Below, in pieces: positions 33,182 through 45,700 of a DNA stretch of 64,000 bases (within the stretch, counting starts at the first letter, position 1; each line of letters opens with the position of its first letter). Source of the stretch: Aphrocallistes beatrix (lineage: Eukaryota > Porifera > Hexactinellida > Sceptrulophora > Aphrocallistidae). The stretch covers positions 6,793,524 to 6,857,523 of the forward strand of contig OY725488.1 in the NCBI GenBank assembly GCA_963281255.1, in the 5' to 3' direction. A program made the translations under genes and the position numbers. Under the pieces are notes generated by a model. That model made no database searches. It was not told the DNA's origin and saw nothing but the letters and a program-made list of their open reading frames with translations.

Positions 33182-35237
33182 TTAAGATAATTGGCGTGTG
33201 GAATCGCCGATGTAAGAAAATCCTGCAAAGTTAGTATCTTTACTGACACTCACTAGCACGTTGTCCCCGGGTGTTACGATGGGTACGGCCTCGCTCGTAA
33301 ACTCAGGGTCGAAATTTTGCAGATCTAAGTCTCCGTTGAGTTTGGGTTTGAATGGCGGATCGATCTTCTTATTGAAGAGGTCTTCCCAGTTGATCGAGTG
33401 GAAGAAGGAATGTTGATAGAGCTCTTTAGCATCATCCTTCGAACCAAGTCTGAAGCGCCTATCCTTCTGAAGAAGTGCCTCTAGGATCTGCCTAGCGCTA
33501 GAAGACACCGTGCTCTTCAGCTGTAGAGGCTTGTAGAGAATAGCTTCATACATCTCCGTGATATTCCTGCTGTAGAAGGGAGGCAGTCCATACATCATCT
33601 CATACAGGACCACTCCAACACACCACCAGTCCACAGAGTTGCTGTACTCCTGCTTCTTGAGCACCTCTGGTGCCAGGTACTCAGGTGTACCACAGAAAGT
33701 GCTTGTGGTGTCCCCCTGTGCCACGCCCTCCTTACACAGTCCGAAGTCAGTCAGCTTAATGTGTCCGTCTTTGTCCAGCAGAATGTTCTCTGGCTTCAAG
33801 TCACGATATATTATATTGATTTCGTGCAGGTAGCCGATAGCCGAGGTGATCTCAGCTGCGTAGAACTTGGCCCGAGACTCTTCGAATGTTCTCTCGCGTT
33901 GTAAGTGAAAGAACAGCTCTCCCCCATTAACGTAGTCCAGCACGAAGTAGAGCTTCTTGCCCGTCTGGAATGAGTAGTGGAGGCCAACTAGGAATGGGTG
34001 CTTTAGATTCCTGATCAGCACATTCCTCTCCGCCATGATGTGCTTGACTTCATTCCTCTTCATGATGATGGCTTTCTCGAGTACCTTGAGTGCGTAATAT
34101 TTGTTTTCGGTTTTCTTTTTCGCAAGCAGAACCTGTAAAATATATTATCAGATTAATCCACATCTCATTTGCCAAATTCAATTTTTCACTTGGTTTAATG
34201 GTTTTTAAAATATGAGGATGGTATAGGCAGTCCCGGTCTTAGCACTAGGCGAACTGGGCATTCACCTAGGGTGGCGCAATTTAGGGAGTGACATCACATA
34301 AATATTTAAATATACGAAACATAAAACAATCTAAATAGAGGGAAGGTAAGGGCGGCATAATGTTTGTATACTGAGCAAGTAATGGGAGGCAGAATAGATT
34401 CAGTTGCTAGTGCGGCAAATTTTGAACTTGCCTGGGGTTAGGCAGTACACGGATATAATGAGTATTTTTATTAATTAATAAACTCACTTTACCGAAGCTA
34501 CCTTTACCGATCACAGTAAGGAGCTCGAAATCTGTCACTTTAGCAACCTGACTCTCAGTCGCCCCCAAGTCCATTCTGTTCTCCTCACTCACGTCTCCGT
34601 CGTGCTTGTGATCGTCTAGTTTCTCGTGGGTGTAAATCTTGACAGTCCTGCGTGGGTCGTCAATTGCCAAGAATTCTTTGACAGCAGAGTGTGAGAATAA
34701 ATTAGGAGATGAACAAACCTAAAAGAATCACAAATAATTATAATAACATTTACGTATTCATGTGAATTAGATCTCTTTTTTCGGAGCGGAAACTAACATA
34801 TCTAATCGAGAGAGTAAGTGATCGGTTTTAGATATCGGTTAGAGACGTATTCCAAGAATTTGCTGAAGTAAAATACGAGACAAACCGGAGCACATTTTGG
34901 GAAATAATGATAAGTGTAGATTTAAGGAAAACAGAATAAAACTTTCCTTCGCAATAAATTCATTGAGACCTTCTTGCCTAGCTTTGATGAACTCTGGATC
35001 GAAATTGTTTCCGATCAATCTTTTCCCCGGGAGCTTTAGACCGGAATCAGGAAAATCTTTCTTCAACTTCTCGTACAACTGATAGAAATCATTATACCGG
35101 TGGAAAACGAAATAGCACATGCTTGCACTCTTCACTACTAGCTTGTAGACGGTGTACCGCTTCGACTCCACCCAAGTCTGAGAGTCATCGATGTGCACAT
35201 TCGGCTTGGCTTGATCCAGGACGCCACCGTTAGCCAT
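33182..35237 (-). CDS. SGK3: SGK3-like PX-domain AGC kinase
   Basis: Three coding exons are placed: 35237-34947 (start M-A-N-G-G), 34718-34488 and 34132-33182, giving 490 residues against 496 in human SGK3. The first exon plus the start of the second form a PX domain ([15 protein letters not shown]), a phosphoinositide-binding module that targets endosomes. The kinase follows: G-K-G-S-F-G-K-V at the exon 2/3 junction, A-L-K with lysine about 190, [13 protein letters not shown], the PDK1-site loop T-F-C-G-T-P-E-Y, and the hydrophobic motif F-A-G-F-S-Y, as in SGKs. Intron 2 is GT-AG. Intron 1 (34946-34719) begins GAAAGT and ends TTTTAG; alignment spacing requires this junction, so it is read as GA-AG. 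PX plus SGK-type kinase identifies SGK3 rather than SGK1, 2 or AKT. Confidence 0.9.
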
Positions 35238-35289
35238 CAAGAAAATATAATGAATTACTAACAATAAAAACACCCCAGATGAGTAAATA

Positions 35290-35600
35290 TTATTAATTAA
35301 CGTGTTTCATGCGCAATGTTTCCATATCATGAACAAAGTTCATAGATGTGATCATTTTCATGAACTTTTGAGTTGTGGCATGAACTTTTGACTTTTAGCA
35401 TGAACTTGGCAAGAACTTTTACTTTTGGCATGGACATGGCAAAATACTTCTTTGATTTGACATGAACATGGCATGAACCATGAACTTTGGCATGAACATT
35501 TAATGCTGTATGGCAAGAACATTTGAAGGTATATGGCAAGAACTTGGCATGAACATTTGAAGGTATGTGGCATGAACATACTAAGCAGTTTATCTGACAA
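35290..35600. repeat. degenerate GGCATGAACAT tandem repeat
   Basis: About 300 bp are built from loose repeats of GGCATGAACATTTGAAGG and GGCAAGAACTT. It lies just upstream of the SGK3-like start. Open frames in it are by-products. Confidence 0.65.
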
Positions 35601-35663
35601 CACTGCCCATGCGTCAGTATTAGAGCATTAAGAGTTCTTAATTTCTAATTAGAAAATGGCATT

Positions 35664-35772
35664 ACAGTACCGGCGCTACAGTTTTAGAAGTGGTCCGGTT
35701 TAACAGGACCAACCGGGGGCTACTTTTGAAAAGTGGTGCGGTTAAAACCGGACCAGTGGCGCCGGCCCACAT
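35664..35772. repeat. ~105-bp palindromic dispersed repeat, copy 1
   Basis: It contains CCGGCGCTAC, AGAAGTGGTCCGGTTTAAC, AAAAGTGGT and ACCGGACCAGTGGCGCCGG, so its halves are inverted. The same element occurs at 59548-59646 with substitutions. Confidence 0.75.
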
Positions 35773-36131
35773 TGGACATGAAGACAGGTAAAACATCTCT
35801 CAGTACAAACTATCCACCTCTTCCATCTCCTGGGAATTTTCTAATGAATTTCAGGTATACTTCCGCTCTTTTGTGTGGCCAATTTTAGAAAAATTAAAGA
35901 AGGGCTTAGCGGAGCGCGTCCATAATTTGCGGAATGCTTAACCCTTTGATGTAAATTTGTACTTCTAACAATCCGTTCCCGCGGTCGTTATAATTAGAGT
36001 AATCAACTGCTGTGAAATAACAAGTACCGCCAACTGGAGTTAATTACGGCAATTAGATGTGGTTGTCGGTAATAGAGAACGTTTCCATAATAATTAGTAT
36101 TTGTCAGATCATTAGAGAGTAAATTTAAAAT

Positions 36132-38001
36132 TCATCTTAGTTCGACGCCGTAGAAGTCCCTCAGCAGTTCTCTAGCAAGGGACTGCAGTTGGTGCGCTTG
36201 TCCGCGTGACAGGCAGTAGTCAGGGGACTGTAGCACGAGTCTGTAGTTGTGACTCAGTCTATTCAGAGGACAGACAAACTCGTTGAAGAGAGTAGCGCTG
36301 AGAGCGAACTCACCGCAGTAGCACTGAATAGCAGTCACCACCTCCTGCTCAGGAATCTCCCTGTCCCATGGGTGCCAGAAACAGAGGTCATGTTGTAGAC
36401 GCAGAGGGTGCAATGTGGGTGGGGTCCATTGTAGGGGTTCTTTTCCAAGAGGGAGCATGCTTCTGAACAAACCGAATACCCTCTCACTTCGAGACCATAA
36501 AACCCTAGCATCTGAAACCTTGTATAATAACACTGCTAGAGCATCTAGCTCGATGAGCACCACATCCCCCATGTGACCACCGAATGAATCCTGTCTGAGT
36601 GTCCCGGCAGTGGCCAGTACACAATCTCCAGACATCAGTTTCTGGCACTGGTCTAGGAAATCAGTGCATAGCATGGCACTGCATGGCAGCCAGCTAAGAG
36701 GGGGCATTCCTGCTAAGCTGAGCAGATCTGACAATACGTGCAGTAGGATGGTAGGGAAATGGAAAGTCTCAGTAGGCTTGTGACGTGAGAACAGCATTAG
36801 TTGATTCGATGCAGACTGTTCACTGGGGAGGTGTGAGATTCCGCATCTGCGGTACACTTCGCCTAATAAGAGGATTAATCCCTGTTGATGCGAGCCAACA
36901 CCCGAGGTAAGGAGGGATGGAAGATGGAACAATAGGGAGGGAAGTAGGTAATGTTCTGTCGGCTGTTGAGTATCAGAAGAGTTCTGATAACACGTATACA
37001 TGGTGAGCTTGAGCCTAGCAAGAGTGGCCGGGGAGAGTGGAAGGGAGTCAATTTGAGAGGTAGACAGACTAGAATGCGAGAAAGTTGTTTCTTCCCCAAT
37101 CACTCCGTAGCTCGCTAGTTGTTGGTCTAGTAAACGCGTCAGCAGGCAGTACACCTGTTGAATAGGATGAGAAGGAATCGTCCACAAATCGCGTTTGTAG
37201 CGGAATTTAAGTTCGTAAGGGATCAGCAGGTCGCCCAGCTGAATGAGAGGGTAGGGACAGTCTGGTATCACATCCTTCCACCTCAGTAGGGAGGAGAGGG
37301 GAGGGGGACCAATCGGATCCGAGTGAGGGATGAAGGTATGGTTCAGAGACCTCTCAAGGTGAAATTTCAAGTCTCGAGACCGGAACCCCGTAGGACTATA
37401 ACTGGGGAACTGTGTGGCCGAGAAGGGTTCAAGTCTGATGAGTATCAGCTCTGCCATCGCTGCTATCTCCACCACCTTCCATGTGTTGCTGTATTCTCGC
37501 TGTATCAACTCTCCCGGCGTACCTAGATACAGCAATAAAACAAGGATGTGTGTACCTCAAAGATTAAGTTAACAAGTCCTCACCTCCTTGCCCCTGACAC
37601 AGCGCTACGGTTATGGAGCCGCACTTGTCTAGGGCGAGAGCTGAGCTGTGAAAGAATTCTCTCAGGAGGCGTCTGTTCGCTCCGATGTTGCTCTTACCCC
37701 CAACGTGTGGAAAGTTAAATATGATGTGGTGGAACTTAACACCTCGAATTGCATCAGATTCCTGCAGTTTAGTAGCATCTAGGTTAAACAGGAGAGTGAC
37801 ATTTTGAAATTTAACAATAGTTTCAATTGATACTTTTCCTTTTTTCTTTGAAAGGACCTCTTCTTTGCTCTCGAGCGTGCTTGTTATCACTTCTGAATAT
37901 TCAGAGTGATGTTGCAATAAGAAATCACAAGAAAATGAAAAATCCCCATCTCCTAAAATAAGGCAACGAGTTCCCTTGATTGCAGCTGAACAACTCGCCA
38001 T
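36132..38001 (-). CDS. FDXACB1: FDXACB1-like protein (DUF2431 plus FDX-ACB domain)
   Basis: Two exons, 38001-37584 and 37522-36132, join through a GT-AG intron to give 602 residues; human FDXACB1 has about 620. The N-terminal part is a Rossmann-like DUF2431 module (L-I-L-G-D-G-D-F-S-F-S, I-I-F-N-F-P-H-V-G-G, V-A-L-C-Q-G-Q-G-G-T-P across the splice junction) related to yeast Bmt5 rRNA uridine methyltransferases. The last 95 residues are a ferredoxin-fold anticodon-binding domain as in phenylalanyl-tRNA synthetase (P-P-T-L-H, H-D-L-C-F-W, Y-R-L-V-L-Q-S, Y-G-V-E-L-R at the end). Between lies a less conserved region. The role is presumed RNA modification or binding; the animal protein is poorly studied. 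The downstream gene on the same strand is the SGK3-like one, with no sign of co-regulation. Confidence 0.9.
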
Positions 38002-39112
38002 GGCAGACTAGACATAGAGTATATGCTATTTAGTCTATGGCATTTCTAGAGATTACCAGTCTACATTATTCTACTAACTACGTGTTAAGGAGATTAAGGA
38101 GATTAACAATCTGACTCAAATAAAATAACAGACTATCACTCTGGAAACTTGGCATTTACTTCTCGACAAGTTAATACGTATTGTTAATGCGTATTTGAAA
38201 TTACAATTGATTCACGTTATGAAATTGACAAACATTGTGTCATTATAACATTAAAATTGTGCGGTTAATGACATGGAGCATAGCATTTTATAAAGGGACG
38301 CTGCATTTGTAAGACAAAAGGTACTTGCATTCGTCAGATATTAATATGCATTTGTAACTTACGACACCCAATAACAATCTAGGAGGAAGAGGAGGAGAAG
38401 AAATGGATTTAATATCTCCTGGGCAAAATTTTAATAAACAGATACAAACTGGAATGTCTGATAAATGCATACTTGTGTCTGACAAATCAAGGGTGGTGGA
38501 GTGAGGGTGGCTGGGGGGCCTAGAGCCCCCCTCCCCCAATATGTAAAACGTTTCGCAGCCCATGTGACAAATGCAAGTACCTTTTGCCTTGTATTACAAA
38601 TGCATGTGCCTTTTGCCTTACAAATGTATGTGCCCCTTCTTGCACTGCATAGGATGCTATTCATGGAGCTATTCTTGTAGGTAGTCTTAATAACTTGATG
38701 GTATTTTTCGGGGTTAATTAAGAACTTCTTCATGTGGAAATGATAAATTAACTAATTAACACATTAAAGAGTAGCACAATTATAACATTTCATTGGATAG
38801 TAATTATGGAGAAACAAATTTACAAGAAAATGAGAAATATTAAGTCTACATATCTCATATAGGTTAGAAAATTAGTTTTACACATCATCAAATGAAAAAC
38901 GTTAATTGCATACTTTTAGAACAGGTTTGTTCCTACGCCCCGGACGTACCGTACCATAAACAGTATATGCCGCAGGATAGCTGAACTTCAGTGCTAATAT
39001 TACAGTAGCATGATCTCATCCAATTATTGACCTCATGTGCAAAGATCAATTACATATTATTATTAATTAGCAGTGTAGCTTGCAAGTAAAAAATTGTCGG
39101 TCGACATACCGA
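38002..39112. other. intergenic with an inverted repeat
   Basis: No gene was found. 'caaaaggtacttgcatt' near 38318 is inverted at about 38566-38585, followed by GCATGTGCCTTTTGCCTTAC repeats, suggesting a decayed MITE around 38296-38640. The segment between the FDXACB1-like start (38001) and this repeat probably holds that gene's promoter. Confidence 0.45.
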
Positions 39113-39521
39113 TAGTGCAGCTCCATTAAGTGACTCGTAGGGCATTTGCATAATATACAGCCTTAATTGAGTTTTAAACAATTTTTTTCATTTCAGTCAA
39201 TCAAATTTCAAGTTTAGGGTGCGATTCTAACTTGGTTATGTGCATTGAGTAAAATGGAATCCCTATTGGCCAATAAAATCAAAGCCAACGATAATATTAA
39301 AACACTGCAATTTCATTGCTCAACAGAGTTATGCTTTGTGGACATTTTTTTCATTTCAGCCAATCAAATTTTGGACCCAGGTTCAAATCTGCACCATACA
39401 AGGAATATACGGTTCAAATTTTGTGCAATTTGATCCAATAGAATTTCCAGGAACGAGCAGATATACGGACGTCGCAAGCCGATCATGACATAAGGCATCT
39501 CCTATACTAGGAGCTGCACTA
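39113..39521. mobile_element. MITE, best copy of the 'tagtgcagctcc' family
   Basis: It has perfect 12-bp inverted ends TAGTGCAGCTCC and GGAGCTGCACTA, is about 409 bp long and has no ORF of substance. Internal duplicated segments 'tttttcatttcag[tc]caatcaaat' occur near 39187 and 39350. The two other copies are at 253 and 16307. It lies about 270 bp upstream of the channel gene. Confidence 0.8.
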
Positions 39522-39794
39522 AAAATTAGGCGCCCGAACGATCTCTGACACATAATGTCTTCAAGCCGCAATGGGTAATTGCTTGCTTCTGCTAAATTGC
39601 TGTGGATAATTCGAGATATGAGAGGAGAAATTAGTAACGATTGAAATTCATAGTACGATACATTGGTAGCAAATCGCGTTATCTCATTGGCTGTCAAATA
39701 AAAAATTAACGAATATAACTAACACTAATTAGTTGAAATTTCTATAAGAGTATAAACAATTCCTACAATTTCATTTTAATGAACAAATACATTA

Positions 39795-42700
39795 ATGCGA
39801 TCTATGCTGTATGAGGTAAGTGATAAGCCCTTCAAGGAAAAAATGCCAAATTTTGCTCAACGTATTGCTACTACCTATCTGGTTGCACTACTCTCTCCTA
39901 ATGGCATATTCGTGCATATATGGGATAACCTAATATTAACAAGTATTATTATCAACGCTCTCATTGTCGGATTCCAAGCTTCCTTCAATTCTTCAGTCCT
40001 CTGGTTATGGATCAGTAGCTACTTGCTCGATGGGTTATTCATTATAGACATTATCTTACAGTTTATCATGGGATACAATGATAAAGGAATAAACGTAACG
40101 AAGATATCAAAAACAGCGAAACATTATGCCAAAACTATCCTCGTTATTGATATGTTATCCATAATCCCCTTCGAACTGTTGGGAGCGATTCCGATAATAG
40201 GTCCAACCTACTATGTTATAGCACTGGCCAGACTAAATCGAGTGATTAGAATCTACAGGATATTTTGGCTAGTATTGAAAAATCAGTCTTCACTTGGAAC
40301 AAATTTCAACTTCATGCAAACGCTGAAATACCTGAGCTACATATTTATTCTGTTACAAATCGCATCTTGTGCTTGGTATTCAGTCTCCTGTAAGAACCTA
40401 ACTGACCTCACTGACAGAACGGTCTGCACTAGAGACAGTTGGTACTACAATTCTCCTTTGTCAATCGTTAGCACTCAGACTAATACAACTGATGTAGAAA
40501 ATTTCATCGTCTCGATATACTGGGGGATGGCAACGATAACTTCAACTGGATTCGGAGATATTGTGGCAGTTAGGAGAGGCGAGAAAGTGGTTGCAATCTT
40601 TTTTATGCTAGCTGGAACACTTCTATTTGGATTCATAGTTGGCAGCATCACGTCAAACATTACCAACTCAGATACAAACTGGTTCCTATACGCCCAAAGG
40701 ATAAGAGCAATAATGAGTTTTATGCGAGACACAGAAGTTAGTCAGTCTCTACGCGACAAGGTCTGGCTCTACTACAAATACTTATTCGAGTCAAAACACG
40801 GTGTGGAGGATAAATCAGTCAGGAAAGGATTGCCTAAGCATATGGAGGGAGATATTTCAATGAAAATCGCTCAAGAATTTTTGGAAAATTTGAGTTTATT
40901 CAAAGATGCTCACTACAGTTTTCATAGGGCATTAGCCTTAGAAGTAGAATCTTTCTTTTATCTCCCAGGTCAAAAAATTGTTACAAAGGGGAAGAACTGT
41001 GACTTCATTTATTTCATCAGGCGAGGAAAGGCGGCTATAATGTCTCCCGATGACGAGTCCGCCCAGCAAGATGTCCTGAATGAGGGAGACATAATAGGAG
41101 AAATGTACATGGTCTATAATTATGAAAGAATATCGGACATTGTTGCAATCACAAATTGTGAGACATTGCGAATATCAAGAGAGAAACTGAATAAAGTGCT
41201 TGTTTTCTTCCCCAATGTGAGACAGAAGATGAAAGAAATAGCGAGATCATCCGTCAAAGATGCAATGAAGACATGCTCAAAGGAAATTATAACTGATAAT
41301 CTTCACAGTTTGTCCAGAGATACAGAGCTGAGTCGTAGTAACGCAAGCACCCGAACAAATTTAATTCAAGCTCGTAATTCAAGTGCCACTAATTATACTG
41401 CATCTAAGGGATCAATCTGGAGTCACAAAAGTGATTCATTAACGACACAACGTAAGAATACGCTCATCAACGCTCTCTCTCAGAGAGTTAAACGTTTTGA
41501 AAAAGTATTTATGTTTGGAATGATGGTTGTTCTGCCTTTGTGGAGCATCTTGGTCCCATACGTAGCTATATTCTCATCGGTCGAATGGCATGTGACTCAA
41601 AACGTATCTGCAGGTTTCTGGGCTCTCTATGCTTTACTATACATCTTGGATTTGTTCTTGATCTTGGACACACTGCTAATAGGAAATCTCTCTCTGGACT
41701 TCAAATCGCCTTATTACATTACCTCAGTAATAATCGAAGTAAGCGCAAATCTACCGATAGAAATTGTCGGCGCCATTATGGGAGGGAGCATCAAAAGTTT
41801 TAAAGTACTTTGGTTGTTACGACTGAATCGGCTGCTAAAATGGATTAAATTATCTGAATACTTCAGTATCTTGGAGAAGAAACTTGGATCGCATATAGAA
41901 CTTCTACGATGTTTCAAGTACTTTCTATATCTTCTCTGCGCCACTCATGTCGTTGCTTGTGTTTGGTTTTCGATCGCAACTTTTGAAGGTTGTATAAACC
42001 CGAACAGTTGGGCGTCATTTCACCAGCTCAACTTCTCCCATTCTATCCTGCAAAACTACGTCACTTCTTTCTACTTCTCAGCTGTGACACTCACCTCCAC
42101 AGGATTCGGTGATATCCATGCATATACTACGTTGGAGCAGATTTTCGTTATCGGTCTCAGTTTAATCGGATTCATGCTCTACGGCCACTGTCTTGCTACG
42201 CTGGCATCCACGCTTGGGAATAATGCGCTACCCAAAGTTCTGTTTCAGGAAAAGATCTCAGCTGTTAACAACTTCCTATCTAATCACAAGGTTTCCGCAA
42301 GTCTCAGAAAACGGATTGAAAGATATTTTGAACTGTTCTGGATCAAATGGCAGGGACAATCAGGACAAGAGCATGTGATGTTTGACCTCCCGCTCCCTTT
42401 CCAAGAGAACATGGCAAGTGAAATACAAGAGGATATTATCCGGAATTTACCGATATTTAAGCAAACAGATCCAAACTACATCAAGCGTCTCTGCCTGAAT
42501 ACGATAACATATGCTTATAGCCCCGGGGAAATAATAATCTACGCTGGAGATATGGGGAAAGAGATGTATTTTATTAGAAGAGGGAGCGTGGAGGTGTTGG
42601 ATGAGACAATGTCGTTCGCTCTAAGTACGATCGGAGCAGGCGGCTACTTCGGTGAAGAAGGTTTATTGTTCGGGACACCAAGAGCTGTGTCCATTAGAGC

Positions 42701-45700
42701 TAGCACTTACTGTGAAGTCATTATGCTGCACAAGAACGCAGTAGATGATACGACAGAGGCTTACCCACTCATCAGGAAACATTTTGAAGAGCTGGCTGAA
42801 AAGAAGCATCATTCTCAAAAAGCTCTCAAGGATTCCGCTATCCAACTTCCCACTTTATCAGACAAGATGTATCCTAATTTATATAATACAACTTATTCGC
42901 TCTTAAGAACGCTTCAACCACTCCTTAGCTTCGCTCTCCCTTACAATCTCACAAGTATTGTCATAAATTCTATTAACGACGACAAAGTATTGAATAAGAT
43001 AACGCATCCTATGGCTACGCCATTTGGACTCTCGGGAACTATCAGGCCATTCAGCATAAGCGATAATCTTAGAGGGGGAGTTACCCCTCGAGATAGTGCT
43101 AGTTCAATCCAAGATTCAATTAAGAAGTATTTTAACGAGAAATGTATAGGAAACATTGAGCCAGAAAAACTTCAGGAAGAAAGTCAAGGCTGGACGAATA
43201 ATAGAATATTCAAAAGGCCCCAAAATCTAGAAGGTGACAACATTGAATCACAACAAACAAGTAGCATTAAATCATTGGAGAAATTGAAAAAAATCATAGC
43301 AACTTTTATGCTACGATTTGCTTTCTTGCCGACATCTACCTTTTATAGTTGGTGGGAGCTTTTATTCACTCTTTTGTCTTTCACAAGTTTCTTTCTTGTG
43401 TGTTTGCAGGCTGGATTCTGCCCAGATGCAATTCCTTTAATCTTTTTCAATTACCTGATCGACATCGCATTCATCGTTGACATGATACTTAAGATGCACA
43501 CAGCTTACTTTGATAGAAAACAACATCTCATCACACACCCGGTTCACTGTGCAGTGAACTACTTCAAAGGAAATTTCATAATAGATTCGTTGGCTAACTT
43601 TCCAACTGAGTTGGCACTTCCTATACTATCTATCTGGGGACTGAGCAGTTACTTAAAAATACTCGCACTGGTCAGGATGAATCGTTTGATACGCATTTAC
43701 AAAATTCCCCTAGCATTCGGACACATTGCAAAGAAGATAACCAGGACAGGCTATGTATTCTTACAACTCGAATTCATTATCATTCTATTTCTACTAATGC
43801 ACCTCACAGGCACAATCTGGTTCCTGTTAGCTCAATCCCATGAATATTTCCTCACAGATATGGTTACTATGTTCACAGAAGAGAGTTGGGCTGCGAAGCA
43901 AAATCTTTTCCACAATTCTTCAACCGTACGGCAGTACATCATCTCTCTCTACTGGGCCGCGACTGCTACATCTACTGTCGGCTACGGAGATATCTATGCC
44001 TCCACTGTAATTGAGAGGCTCTACACATCGTTTGTTGTTATCATTGGGATACTGTACTATGGATTCGTTATGGCAAATGTGGCTGCAAATATCGCGAACG
44101 CAGATGCTCAGATGGCAAGTTTCAAGGAAAAAATGATGAACGTATTTTTCTTTTTAAAAGATCAGAATATTGATACCGGACTGCAAAAGAGGATTATGAA
44201 CTATTTTAAGTTCCTTTGGGGAGAAACAAAAGGTATAAATGCAAACGAACTTTTCAAAGAGATGCCTCTTGCACTACAGGGCGATATAGCACTCAGTCTA
44301 TATAAAAGTTTGATTGACAAAGTACCTCTATTCAACAATACTGAAATCGGATTCACCAAACTCTTATCACTCTCTATACACCCTGAGTACTTCCCGAAAG
44401 GTGAATATGTGGTGAAGAAAGGAGATTTGGGCAGTTCTATGTATTTTATCTACAGAGGTACTGTCGAGGTAGTGAGTGAAGATGGTTCAACAGTATTCGC
44501 AAGCATGGGTGAAGGAAAGTTTTTCGGAGAAATTAGTGTCTTGAGTCAACTTCCTAGAACTGCGTCAATTCGCGCTGGTACGAATTGTGCATTGTTTGTT
44601 TTACGAAAAGTTGATCTCGATTTAGCGCTAGAGGCGTACCCGCACATCAATGACCAGATCAAAGAGGAAGCCAATCGAAGGCTCAACCTAGTAAAGCAGA
44701 GAAGCAAAGCCGCAAAAGAAGCGAAGGAAAAGGGGGCTGATGCAAAAACTGCGGCGGAAGCAGCAGCTAGAGCTGCTAAAGATAAAGATGAACAATCTGG
44801 AAAATCTGAGCTTCCGCCCGCACCTACTGAAGATGATGTTCCTATTGTCCATTGTCACAAAGTCAAAGATGAGAAGGATTGGGCTTGGTTTCAGTTATTC
44901 GTGAGGGAATCCATTACTAAGACATGGGATGGTGCAATCACAAAATATGAGAAATGGAATCCAATCAAGTACACAATCCATCCTAACTCTAAATTAGCAA
45001 TGGTGATTAAACTAGTTGAGTTCTTCCTCCTCTACGTCAGTACTTTCACAATCACATTCCAAGGCTGCTTTCAAGATACTGCGATCCACTTTCTTGTCAT
45101 CAACTATGCATTCGAAATTTGTTTCGTCCTCCTCATGATAATTAAGTTTTACATGGCATACATTGACTCAGATGATGGTTCGCTTAAGAATGGCCTGAAA
45201 GACATCGCTGAACATTATCTTTTTCAGCCGCTCTCTTTCGGTCTTGAATTAATTTCTCTATTGCCAATTGAAATATTTTGCTTAGCACTGAGTGATTCAA
45301 AGCTGCGAATCTCATACCTCCTCTACTTCAGAATAATTCACGCACTACGTGGTATCAGGATACCTTTCATTCTTTCAGAACAAGAAAAAACTCTGAGTTC
45401 ATGGACTACATACATCAGGATATTCAAATTCTTTGTCCTCATAACTCTCTGCCTACACATTGTCTGTTGCGTATGGTTCGTGATTGGCTGTCAAGTCAGT
45501 ATTTGCAAACCAAATAGTTGGGCAGTATCTAAATTCGTTTCCATCGCCAACTATAAAAACGGAACATACCAATTGGACAATGACATATCCTCTCTCTTGG
45601 ACCAATACCTGACAAGCATGTACTGGACTGTTGCAACATTGACTTCAACCGGTTATGGGGACATTGTGCCCACTCAAGAGATGGAAATGGTGCTAGCAAT

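Noticed and set aside
34719-34954. Ordinary GT donor at 34942 for the first SGK3-like intron
   Set aside because: It gives phase 1 against a phase-0 acceptor. Rescue needs an acceptor 39 bases into exon 2, which would delete conserved PX residues.
35327-35603. Cys/His-rich small proteins on the minus strand
   Set aside because: Translation of the GGCATGAACAT tandem repeat in two frames; no start or conservation argument.
39380-39400. tRNA-like B-box (GGTTCAAATC)
   Set aside because: It lies inside a MITE and no A-box or cloverleaf could be drawn around it.
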